A stretch of 10,464 nucleotides of DNA from Holosporales bacterium (GTDB lineage: Bacteria > Pseudomonadota > Alphaproteobacteria > BNTO01). The translations under genes were made by a program, and so were the position numbers. Location of the stretch: the NCBI GenBank assembly GCA_031265645.1, contig JAISCJ010000014.1, positions 1 through 10,464 on the forward strand, in the 5' to 3' direction. This document shows, in pieces, positions 1 to 6,098 of the stretch. The first letter of the stretch is position 1; the number at the start of each line of letters is the position of its first letter. The notes below the pieces were generated by a model, which did not search any database, was not told the origin of the DNA, and saw only the letters and a list, made by a program, of their open reading frames with translations.

Positions 1-1
1 T

Positions 2-97
2 TTGAGTAGTATTTGCCTCCCGTCCAGCGTACGAACATTAGGCAACGAATGCTTTGAGGGATGCATATCTCTAACACAAATCCCATCTTTAGGTTGA
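2..97 (+). CDS. C-terminal end of a BspA-like leucine-rich repeat protein (partial, runs off left edge)
   Basis: An open frame enters from the left edge and gives 31 residues before a TGA at 95-97. It contains one recognisable BspA-type (LRR_5) unit: an IC-x-PSS turn, a leucine, then NECFEGC and a short tail ending in PSLG. The same unit recurs in the next gene: bases 1-65 align with 627-691 at roughly four in five positions. This is therefore the end of a tandem paralogue of the protein at 178-813. BspA-like LRR proteins are usually exported and bind host or matrix surfaces, but no function can be shown from this fragment. The next gene starts 80 bases downstream on the same strand. Confidence 0.7.
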   Translation: MSSICLPSSVRTLGNECFEGCISLTQIPSLG

Positions 98-177
98 TTT
101 TAACCATAAATTAACGGTAGAGTCACACTCATGAATTACAGATTTTTATAGCAAAGAAAAGATCTCCATGAAAAAAA

Positions 178-813
178 ATGCTTAAGCTTGCGCTTGTATT
201 CTCACTATTTTTGCCAGTTACATCAACTGCTATCTGCAGTATAGACACTGGCATATGCAGTATAGATTCTGGCGAGTGCAATATAGACGCAGATATCTGC
301 GATATAGTCGTTGATGGCTGTTCTTACACGACGAAGGGACGTTGCATACCTGGTGACTATATACGTTTATTGTTTGCTAGAGGATGCGTTTCGACTAGAG
401 GAGAACAAATACTAGTTAACACATTGGGTAGTGCCTCGGAAAACCAAGGACTTTACTTCGATGCCGACGCAAGGGATCTACAGCACCAAGCAGTATGCAT
501 TCCGTCCAGCATAGAACTAATAGATTATGGATGTTTCGGTGGATGCCATAGCTTGGTAAATGTGATATTTGAACGCGACTCTAAGCTGATTTTAATTGGA
601 AAACGCGTATTCTCTCACTGTTCTTATTTGAGCAGTATTTGCATTCCGTCCAGTGCACAATCATTAGGCTACGAATGCTTTTATGGATGTTTAAACTTAA
701 AAACGGAGACATTTGCACTCGGCTTTCGGCTGATGTTCTTTGGTCAAACTCTTTCGGACAATGTGGAAATATTAAAAAACAGATTACTACAGATATTCCA
801 CTTTAAGTCGTGA
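178..813 (+). CDS. Secreted cysteine-rich BspA-like leucine-rich repeat protein
   Basis: The 211-residue product begins with a signal peptide (residues 1-18: a lysine, then a hydrophobic core ending TSTA). Residues 19-48 are a heptad repeat with Cys every seventh residue (C20, C27, C34, C41, C48). BspA-type LRR units follow at about 107-126, 127-151, 155-174 and 175-190, with the recurring pattern C-I-P-S-S ... CF-x-G-C. Fourteen cysteines suggest a disulfide-bonded extracellular or periplasmic protein. Function is unknown; the family often mediates surface or host contact. The start is uncertain: an upstream ATG at 168-170 is followed by eight A and reads into a stop after four more codons, whereas seven A would fuse MKK to this frame. 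No convincing Shine-Dalgarno precedes 178. The C-terminal 20 residues fit the LRR pattern poorly, so the end may be degenerate. The coding call is firm; the start and role are not. Confidence 0.75.
   Translation: MLKLALVFSLFLPVTSTAICSIDTGICSIDSGECNIDADICDIVVDGCSYTTKGRCIPGDYIRLLFARGCVSTRGEQILVNTLGSASENQGLYFDADARDLQHQAVCIPSSIELIDYGCFGGCHSLVNVIFERDSKLILIGKRVFSHCSYLSSICIPSSAQSLGYECFYGCLNLKTETFALGFRLMFFGQTLSDNVEILKNRLLQIFHFKS
232..315 (+). repeat. 21-bp coding tandem repeat, four units (Cys heptads)
   Basis: Four consecutive 21-base units (232-252, 253-273, 274-294, 295-315) encode ICSIDTG, ICSIDSG, ECNIDAD and ICDIVVD. The first two are nearly identical at DNA level (tgcagtatagaYWctggc); the third and fourth have drifted. 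The array lies directly after the signal peptide. It probably arose by local duplication and could vary in unit number between strains. Confidence 0.75.
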
Positions 814-824
814 ATGTCTCTAGT

Positions 825-853
825 TTGAAATAACAAATACTTCGTGGCATAAC
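825..853 (+). promoter_or_regulatory. Possible sigma-70-type promoter upstream of eno
   Basis: TTGAAA at 825-830 and CATAAC at 848-853 are separated by 17 bases. This gives five of six and four of six matches to the bacterial consensus. It would leave a leader of about 160 bases before the enolase start. Such matches occur by chance in AT-rich DNA, so this is only a candidate. Confidence 0.2.
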
Positions 854-1021
854 AAATTGTCCGAAGCGGATAAGGTCCCTTGCCAGAATGCTGAGTCAAT
901 GATTAATATGTAGGTCAATAAAAATCTAAACTTTATGGAAATCTGTTGCTTTCCCTATAGCAATGCTTCGATTTGCCAGTCATAATGCCTGTAAGCTGAG
1001 CTGATGTGGACAGGCAAAAAA

Positions 1022-2281
1022 ATGTCTAACATAGAATCAATTAAGCCCCGAGAAATATTAGATTCAAGGGGCATTCCTACCGTGGAGGTTGACGTATTTT
1101 TAGCAGGTGGGATATGTGGAAGAGCCGCCGTTCCATCTGGTTCATCCACTGGTTCGTACGAAGCGGTAGAGCGGCGAGATGGCGATCGGTCTCGGTATGG
1201 AGGGAAGGGCGTCCAAAGGGCTGTTCAAGACATTCAGCAAATCATTTTTCCTGCACTGCGTGGCAAATCTGCGGAGAATCAGGTTGAAATTGACAACATT
1301 ATGCGATCTTTGGACGGCACGCCAAACAAGGCAAAGTTGGGCGCAAACGCGATTTTAGCGGTTAGCTTAGCTTGTGCTCGGGCGGCGGCAAAGGTACAAA
1401 AGCTTCCTTTATACAGATACCTAGGACAAGGCTGCACCTTACCTATGCCCATGGTCAATGTATTAAACGGCGGATCGCACGCGGACAACGATGTCGACAT
1501 ACAGGAATTTATGATTGTTCCTGTTGGAGCAGACACATTTTCGAACGCGCTTAGCATGTGCTCTGAGGTGTTTCACTCATTGCGGTCATTGCTAAAAAAT
1601 TTAGGGCACAGTACAAATGTTGGTGACGAAGGGGGAGTCGCACCAGATTTAGGCTCAGCGAGTGAGGCGTTTGACCTTTTAATGAAGTCCATCGAACAAG
1701 CGGGATATAGACCTGGCGAAGATGTAAGTTTTGCATTGGATGTTGCATCTAGCGAATTGTTCGACGGATTGATGTACAAGATGGAAGGGCGCGTTTTGTC
1801 TCTTGATGAGATGATTTCTTACTACAAAGAACTTACGCGCAATTATCCGATCATTTCAATCGAAGATGGCTTAAATGAAGACGATTGGCGTGGTTGGCGT
1901 AACCTGACACAAAGCTTGCCAGGTGTGCAAATTGTTGGAGACGACCTTTTTGTTACAAATTCAAAACGTTTAGAGCGGGGTCTTTCCGAAAATTCAGCAA
2001 ATGCCGTGCTTGTAAAGTTGAATCAAATTGGAACACTGACTGAAACGTTAGAGGTTATAGACTTAGCTAAATCTAATGATTGGAATTTTATCATTTCGCA
2101 TAGATCCGGGGAAACAGACGACACGTTCATTGCTGATCTTGCTGTGGCGGTTGACGCAACGCAAATCAAGACGGGATGTACATCACGTGGGGAGCGCACA
2201 TCAAAATATAACCAGCTATTGCGAATTGAAGAAGAATTGGGAGAGAAGGCTCGCTTTGCCAAGTATCACAAAGGGAAATAA
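1022..2281 (+). CDS. eno: Enolase (phosphopyruvate hydratase)
   Basis: Converts 2-phosphoglycerate to phosphoenolpyruvate in glycolysis; cytoplasmic, Mg-dependent. The 419 residues span the family from the N-terminal EILDSRG-x-PTVE motif to QLLRIEEELG. The residues expected for catalysis and metal binding are present: the PSGSSTG loop (38-44), H153 in GSHADN, E162 in QEFMI, E203 in GDEGG, D240 in ALDVAS, E281 in SIEDGL, D308 in GDDLF, K332 in VKLNQIG, the SHRSGE loop (359-364) and K383 in IKTG. An in-frame ATG at 1004 would add MWTGKK. I chose ATG 1022 because it matches the usual enolase N-terminus (M-S-x-I) and has AGG seven bases upstream. In many alphaproteobacteria eno is followed by an ftsB/divIC-like gene; here only a 33-codon ORF lies between it and rluC. 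Confidence 0.97.
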   Translation: MSNIESIKPREILDSRGIPTVEVDVFLAGGICGRAAVPSGSSTGSYEAVERRDGDRSRYGGKGVQRAVQDIQQIIFPALRGKSAENQVEIDNIMRSLDGTPNKAKLGANAILAVSLACARAAAKVQKLPLYRYLGQGCTLPMPMVNVLNGGSHADNDVDIQEFMIVPVGADTFSNALSMCSEVFHSLRSLLKNLGHSTNVGDEGGVAPDLGSASEAFDLLMKSIEQAGYRPGEDVSFALDVASSELFDGLMYKMEGRVLSLDEMISYYKELTRNYPIISIEDGLNEDDWRGWRNLTQSLPGVQIVGDDLFVTNSKRLERGLSENSANAVLVKLNQIGTLTETLEVIDLAKSNDWNFIISHRSGETDDTFIADLAVAVDATQIKTGCTSRGERTSKYNQLLRIEEELGEKARFAKYHKGK

Positions 2282-2291
2282 TTCATTTGTT

Positions 2292-2393
2292 ATGTGGCTC
2301 TTGGACAAAGTAATGCATAGAGAGTTATTGCGATTCGCTCTTTTTATTGTTTTTGTTTTCAGTGACATTGCTGGGTTATTTGCATGTCACTGA
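2292..2393 (+). CDS. Possible 33-residue single-span membrane peptide between eno and rluC
   Basis: This short ORF starts 10 bases after the enolase stop and encodes 33 residues. A charged N-terminal part (DKVMHRE) is followed by a hydrophobic stretch (LLRFALFIVFVF) and the end GLFACH. Its stop codon overlaps the rluC start: ATG at 2384-2386 lies within the last ten bases of this ORF. Such an overlap is typical of translationally coupled genes. No strong Shine-Dalgarno is visible; AAAGGGAAA lies about 15 bases upstream. The position after eno is where ftsB/divIC often sits in alphaproteobacteria, and those proteins also begin with a short membrane span, but there is no coiled coil here. It may be a truncated remnant, a coupling leader or chance. 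Confidence 0.3.
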   Translation: MWLLDKVMHRELLRFALFIVFVFSDIAGLFACH

Positions 2394-3283
2394 CCTACCA
2401 ACATTTCACCTACGATATGGAAGTGTCATCACGGCTGGATCGGTGGCTGAAGCGCAAATACAATGGCTGTACGCAGGGCGCAATCGAGAAGGCAATCCGT
2501 GCGCGCTTTGTTAGAGTTAACGGTGAGAAAACGTCCGCTGGAACAGCTTTGACGATTGGGACTAGCGTATCCGTTGAAATTCATTTACACCAGAAGTGGG
2601 AAGAAATGTCCCACGATGTTCTTTGTCCTACTGTAGCGTATAGTTTTGATTCCCTGATCTTGGACGAAACGGCGGATTTTCTAATTCTAAACAAACCGTC
2701 CGGACTTGATGTTCAAGGCGGCTCGCACGTTCATGAAAATATTGATGATTGGCTTCGTACAAAATCGAGCGAATACCGTCTTGTTCACCGAATTGATCGC
2801 GCAACAAGCGGACTATTGATCGTCGCAAAATCTTTGAGTTCTGCTATATCTATTACCCAGATGTTTCGAATTCGCAACGTAAAAAAGTGTTATAGAGCAA
2901 TCGTTGTTGGCGAGTTGGCGAGCAAGGCCGGCGAGATAAATTTACCGATTGCGAATCATCCCAAGATTGCATCTATGATGGCGGTTGGGACGAATGACGG
3001 AAAAGACGCCAGTACAAATTATCGATTAAAAAATTTTAATCCACAGGAAAATTGGTCAGATGTGGAGCTGTTTCCGTTAACTGGGCGCAAGCATCAACTT
3101 CGCCTGCACATGTCAGCGATCGGTCATCCCATTATTGGGGATGACAAGTACGGTGGGCACTTGCACTTAGCCGACATGCCTAAAAATGTATTGTTATTAC
3201 ATGCTTGGCGGATTTCATTGCCGGCCGTAGGGCTTCGTTGGGAAGCACCGCTGCCGACATATTGGCCAAATTGCGCATGTTGA
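2384..3283 (+). CDS. rluC: RluC-type 23S rRNA pseudouridine synthase
   Basis: Isomerises uridine to pseudouridine in 23S rRNA; E. coli RluC acts at positions 955, 2504 and 2580. The 299 residues show an N-terminal S4 RNA-binding domain (about 15-65, RLDRWLK ... RVNGEK) and an RluA-family catalytic domain (about 90-290). Visible motifs are ILNKPSGLDVQGG (101-113, the form typical of RluC), HRIDRATSGLLIVAK (135-149) with catalytic aspartate D138, and the C-terminal TGRKHQLRLHMSAIGHPI (233-250) followed by GDDKYGG. The length is normal for the family. The ATG at 2384 overlaps the preceding short ORF; no strong ribosome site is seen, so translation may depend on coupling. It converges with the minus-strand gene ending at 3335. 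The exact target uridines cannot be read from sequence. Confidence 0.9.
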   Translation: MSLTYQHFTYDMEVSSRLDRWLKRKYNGCTQGAIEKAIRARFVRVNGEKTSAGTALTIGTSVSVEIHLHQKWEEMSHDVLCPTVAYSFDSLILDETADFLILNKPSGLDVQGGSHVHENIDDWLRTKSSEYRLVHRIDRATSGLLIVAKSLSSAISITQMFRIRNVKKCYRAIVVGELASKAGEINLPIANHPKIASMMAVGTNDGKDASTNYRLKNFNPQENWSDVELFPLTGRKHQLRLHMSAIGHPIIGDDKYGGHLHLADMPKNVLLLHAWRISLPAVGLRWEAPLPTYWPNCAC

Positions 3284-3334
3284 TTGGAATTTAAAGCTTT
3301 GCGAGCTTAGCAATTAATAACATCCTTTTATAAA

Positions 3335-4309
3335 TTAAGACGTCGGCACTAATGGAAAGTAAGGTAAGTCTGGATTATTCTTCATCGTGTTATTTGAATC
3401 AAAACCCAGCATGACTTTTAAAGTACCTGGGGCATAGCTATTAGAGACTGTATTCGCATGAAATCCAGCTAAATACCTAACGCTTAGACCATCCCATAAT
3501 GCAGCAGGATGTTCGTTGTAGAATTGAATATGTATGCTCTTGAGCCTTTGATTATACGCTATACTTCTAATCCAGCTATAATCAGAACAGGTATAGCCAA
3601 ACCAATATAAATATTCCAATTTTTGGGAAAGCATGTCATATTGACTTTTCATAGCGCTTGGCACATCTCCAATTACGACCATTCCACGAATATTTGCCGC
3701 GTTATTTAATGCAGATTGAGAAACTGTGGAACTTGAAATCGTATTAACAAAAATTGAGTAATACGAGATTCCGCCGTCCATCGTAAAGTATTGCAACTCC
3801 TCGAGTTTGGTTTTTAGTGCATTCAATTCAGTTGCAGCTGGTGAATTTTGTAAGTTGGATAATTGTGTATTTAATGACGTGATTTGCGAATTGAGGCCTG
3901 TCACTTGTGATTCTAGGCTTGAGACTTGACCCTGAATAGAGTTTTTTTCACCAACAGCAGAATCTCTTTCGGACGTGCGCGTTGCTAGCTGATTGGTCAG
4001 CGACGTTACATCTGTTTCAAGCGATGCAACCTGATTTTTCAAAGATTGCACTTCTGTAGACGATGCTCCGCCTTGCCCAAATAATTCTTGTACCAAGGAC
4101 TGCGCTTCTACGAACGCTCCATGCGACACGTCAAGGTTGCTGTTGACGGCCTCTCTAAATTTGGATGACCCGATGGGGCCGTTCGTGATTAACAGTTGCG
4201 CAGCTCCTAGTGCTGTGAACCCAGATTCCATTTTGGAAGAAAATTCATCTTGCGCATATGCAATGTAAGTAGACAGCGCGAATAAAATTTTGATGACACG
4301 CTTATTCAT
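3335..4309 (-). CDS. Secreted coiled-coil protein of unknown function
   Basis: The 324-residue product starts with a signal peptide (1-19: MNKR, hydrophobic core, ending AYA before QDEF). Residues about 22-80 form a predicted globular or helical segment. Residues about 85-172 are a continuous heptad-patterned coiled coil rich in Ser, Gln, Leu and Val (SLKNQVASLE, SLTNQL, QVSSLESQV, SLNTQLSNLQ). Residues about 175-324 form a mixed, aromatic-rich C-terminal domain (YWFGYTCSDYSWIRS, LWDGLSVRYLAGF). It has a single cysteine, C241. I do not recognise the C-terminal domain. The architecture suggests an exported oligomer with a rod-like stalk, perhaps displaying a C-terminal head. GAGA lies 6 bases before the ATG, a weak ribosome site. 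Less than 60 bases separate its start from the divergent plus-strand pseudogene. Confidence 0.8.
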   Translation of the reverse strand: MNKRVIKILFALSTYIAYAQDEFSSKMESGFTALGAAQLLITNGPIGSSKFREAVNSNLDVSHGAFVEAQSLVQELFGQGGASSTEVQSLKNQVASLETDVTSLTNQLATRTSERDSAVGEKNSIQGQVSSLESQVTGLNSQITSLNTQLSNLQNSPAATELNALKTKLEELQYFTMDGGISYYSIFVNTISSSTVSQSALNNAANIRGMVVIGDVPSAMKSQYDMLSQKLEYLYWFGYTCSDYSWIRSIAYNQRLKSIHIQFYNEHPAALWDGLSVRYLAGFHANTVSNSYAPGTLKVMLGFDSNNTMKNNPDLPYFPLVPTS

Positions 4310-4359
4310 TTAATTCTCTACAATCTTCTCGAGTATTTATGCTTTAATGGTAGACTATT

Positions 4360-4935
4360 ATGAATAAAAAAAAGACAGGTGTAATAGAGCGATTTTTGGT
4401 AGACTCTTTGAGTAGAAAGCGAAGGCGGAAGGGTCGCAACATGCAAAGATTACTAACTCCAAAGAATGACTTTGTCTTAAAAAAAAGCATTTGGCTCCTA
4501 GTAAAACAAGGATTTGCTCGTTTTGTTGTTGAACGCCGCCTTCCAGGGAGAGGAAGGGCCGATTACGAACGTTGAATTCCTGCCGCTGCATCAGGATCCA
4601 AAGATTGCTGGACTGCGCCAAAGCATTATAGACGTGAAGTGCACAGACACGCAAAATCGGAAATTTATTGTGGTAATGCAGTGTTACTAAGACCCGGATT
4701 TTATCAAGCGTGCCTGCGTTTATGCATCCCGGGCGTACGCGGACCAAGTCACAACTGGGGTGCCATATTGTGACATTAAGCGCGTGGTTTTTCTGGCATC
4801 TTAGATAATTTTGTTTTGTATGATGAGGAAAATTACTTATGCCACAACAAAATTCTCGATATAGAAACGTTACAGTGTAAGACAAGTGAATTTTCGTATT
4901 CTTTTTTAGAATTATTGTACAAGAAATGGAATTAG
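4360..4935 (+). pseudogene. Rpn-family PD-(D/E)XK nuclease ('transposase'), degraded by frameshifts and stops
   Basis: Reading across three segments recovers the N-terminal half of a recombination-promoting nuclease (Rpn/PDDEXK_2 family). Recovered pieces are LLTPKNDFVLKK, then KAFGS, NKDLLVLLLNAAFQG, EGPITNVEFLPLHQDPKIAG, LRQSIIDVKCTDTQNRKF, CVYASRAYA, TTGVPY and LDNFVLYDEENYL. Lesions: an extra A in the A8 tract at 4479-4486 shifts the frame; TAG TAA at 4499-4504; TAA at 4688-4690 where the family usually has Trp; a second shift at about 4801; TAG at 4933-4935. The catalytic Glu of the ExQ motif is Val (GTA, in IVVMQ at about 4669-4680). The C-terminal portion is missing. The family start is ATG 4441; the frame is open back to ATG 4360, adding a basic 27-residue leader of unclear status. 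These genes are commonly multicopy and decaying in host-associated alphaproteobacteria. Confidence 0.88.
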
Positions 4936-5022
4936 CTAGGCACATTGGCCGGAATTTTGCCCCCAAGTCAATTATGTCGCCTCTCAATACTTTTTTCAGT
5001 AAATGTGTTTGACGGCGGTTTA

Positions 5023-5553
5023 ATGCCAAACGAGTTTAGCGATATCATTTTTTCTCCGTTGAGTCGTGACATTGCCTCAATACGCACAATCGGAAGCGCG
5101 AAAAATGCAATAACTGATTTATTCGTACTGTATGCACAATGCGCATTGATGGCGTATCCCGATAATCTTTCGCTATTTTATAAAGTTGCTCCTTACATTT
5201 ATAACGCAATCGACGATATTCTTTCTGAAATTCGTGGCTTTTTTCTAGCAGAGATATATCGTGACAGAAACATTCATAGGCATATAGCCATGAAGATCAG
5301 TCTTACTTTTGCGGATGCACTTATCCTTTGGGAAAGAGGTTTTAAAGAATTCCTAGCGGACGACAAATTAGAATTTGCAGCTCAGGTTGGAGCCGCCATA
5401 ATACATTCGGACTTGTCTTTACGCTCAGGAAAGGTTGTAAAAAAGAAACGCCGTGTGGACAGTCTATTTGTTGATAAGCTCTCGGATGACACTGATATTT
5501 CATCAGCATCTCATCCACCGCCAAAATGTCGAGTAAGACGAACACAAGAGTAA
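5023..5553 (+). CDS. Hypothetical protein with basic nuclear-localisation-like patch
   Basis: This 176-residue protein is not recognised. Residues 1-125 look helical and mildly hydrophobic (FVLYAQCALMAYP, LFYKVAPYIYNAIDDILSEI, FADALILWERGFKEF). Residues 139-145 form a basic patch, VKKKRRV, and the tail (151-176) is polar and probably disordered (SDDTDISSASHPPP). There is no signal peptide. The ATG at 5023 is preceded by GGCGG four bases upstream, the best available start; the frame is open back to a TTG at 4945 and to the stop that ends the Rpn remnant. It follows the pseudogene on the same strand, so it could be a neighbour left by the same rearrangement or itself lack a 5' end. The basic patch resembles the SV40-type nuclear signal, but such patches also occur in ordinary nucleic-acid-binding proteins. 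The coding call is moderate; the role is unknown. Confidence 0.55.
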   Translation: MPNEFSDIIFSPLSRDIASIRTIGSAKNAITDLFVLYAQCALMAYPDNLSLFYKVAPYIYNAIDDILSEIRGFFLAEIYRDRNIHRHIAMKISLTFADALILWERGFKEFLADDKLEFAAQVGAAIIHSDLSLRSGKVVKKKRRVDSLFVDKLSDDTDISSASHPPPKCRVRRTQE

Positions 5554-5598
5554 TAATGCGAGTTATTGATCAAACTGTAAGTTACTAAAACACTGAAA

Positions 5599-5636
5599 AT
5601 GGCTAGGTTTAGTCAAAACAAACAGGAACTAGCCAT
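5599..5636 (+). repeat. 8-bp inverted repeat covering a candidate start codon
   Basis: ATGGCTAG at 5599-5606 is perfectly complementary to CTAGCCAT at 5629-5636, with a 22-base spacer. As RNA the right arm would hide the first two bases of the internal ATG (5635), and the AGGA ribosome site (5624-5627) would sit in the loop next to the stem. There is no U-run, so it is not a terminator. The long loop makes the fold only moderately stable. Confidence 0.5.
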
Positions 5637-5775
5637 GCTTATAGGGTTTGAAATCTCGGAATTTTCTATTCGTAAACATATTTTTTATCTGCAAACATAT
5701 TGGTGCATTTGTTTCAGGTATTTCTTGTGGGACCAGGGTTCGTTAATAAAATTTTATAAAAAATACCAAGAATGA
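5599..5775 (+). CDS. Possible 58-residue small protein with a hairpin over its start region
   Basis: An ORF from ATG 5599 to TGA 5773-5775 gives 58 residues starting MARFSQNKQELAMLIGFE and ending KFYKKYQE, with an aromatic-rich centre (IFYLQTYWCICFRYFLW). A second in-frame ATG at 5635 has AGGA at 5624-5627, seven bases upstream, and is the better-supported start (46 residues); the first has no ribosome site. I do not recognise the product. The N-terminus has a faint look of a transposase-like start, but nothing downstream continues it. The composition is unusual for a small soluble protein, so this may be a chance ORF or the stub of a decayed gene. Confidence 0.25.
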   Translation: MARFSQNKQELAMLIGFEISEFSIRKHIFYLQTYWCICFRYFLWDQGSLIKFYKKYQE

Positions 5776-5895
5776 ACGCAATGATGTTTTTGTGCCACAT
5801 AAGAAAAAATAGTTTGCCGAAAAATGTGCTGCGTAGGTTGCATCGTTAACTTTTTGTGGGAGATAATTGCGATGAGATGTGTGGCGCTCACCGAT

Positions 5896-5921
5896 AAAAA
5901 CCCCCAGGGTGGGCGGGGGTT
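5896..5921 (-). terminator. Rho-independent terminator, minus strand
   Basis: AACCCCC (5899-5905) and GGGGGTT (5915-5921) form a perfect 7-bp stem around a 9-base loop. Read on the minus strand the stem is followed by a run of five T (complement of 5896-5900). This is a textbook intrinsic terminator for leftward transcription. The plus strand has no U-run after the stem. No conventional minus-strand gene lies to its right, so what it terminates is an open question. Confidence 0.75.
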
Positions 5922-5947
5922 AGGGATGGTAGCCTAGCACAAAAACA

Positions 5948-6034
5948 TTAAAAAAGAGTTAACAGTTCAAAAATTTTCCTCTTGCTTTTTGCGACCAGAT
6001 GTAATTCTGCAACACTACCCACTCGAATGAACAT
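5948..6034 (-). CDS. Possible 28-residue minus-strand leader peptide or part of a small RNA
   Basis: On the minus strand an ATG at 6034 is preceded by AGGA (6042-6039) at four bases and reads 28 codons to TAA at 5950-5948. It gives a short basic peptide (MFIRVGSVAEL ... KSKRKIFELL). A perfect TATAAT lies at 6063-6058, about 24 bases before the ATG, and the strong terminator at 5921-5896 lies about 27 bases after the stop. Promoter-like box, ribosome site, ORF and terminator are thus in the right order. The peptide may be incidental within a roughly 155-base RNA. No matching family was recognised. Confidence 0.25.
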   Translation of the reverse strand: MFIRVGSVAELHLVAKSKRKIFELLTLF

Positions 6035-6047
6035 TTTTTCCTAACGT

Positions 6048-6063
6048 TATAATCGCTATTATA
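6048..6063. promoter_or_regulatory. Symmetric pair of -10 boxes (TATAAT-CGCT-ATTATA)
   Basis: TATAAT at 6048-6053 faces the plus strand and ATTATA at 6058-6063 is TATAAT on the minus strand, forming a perfect 6-bp inverted repeat with a 4-base spacer. The rightward box would give the phzF-like gene a leader of about 170 bases; the leftward box would feed the short terminated unit ending near 5896. Neither has a good -35 at 16-18 bases (GAATGA leftwards; CACCAA on the minus strand), which lowers confidence. Confidence 0.4.
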
Positions 6064-6098
6064 CCCAATCGTAAAAAGAGTTGGTGCCAGGAGCCTCG

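Noticed and set aside
1004..1021. Longer enolase start at ATG 1004
   Set aside because: It adds MWTGKK, which is not seen in the family, and lacks the AGG site correctly spaced for ATG 1022.
3289..3325. Possible bidirectional terminator between the convergent rluC and coiled-coil genes (AAGCT-TTGCG-AGCTT)
   Set aside because: The stem is only five AT-rich pairs and there is no proper U-run on either strand.
4348..4405. Direct repeat TGGTAGACT at 4348-4356 and 4397-4405
   Set aside because: Nine bases only, and no inverted ends or target-site pattern accompany it; not enough to define a mobile-element boundary.
4358..5029. Minus-strand 223-codon open frame opposite the Rpn region
   Set aside because: The plus strand carries unmistakable Rpn-family peptide pieces here; the minus frame gives no recognisable motif and is an antisense shadow.
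5717..5767. Inverted pair GGTATTT / AAATACC in the intergenic region
   Set aside because: A 37-base AT-rich loop and a seven-base stem are expected by chance in such sequence.
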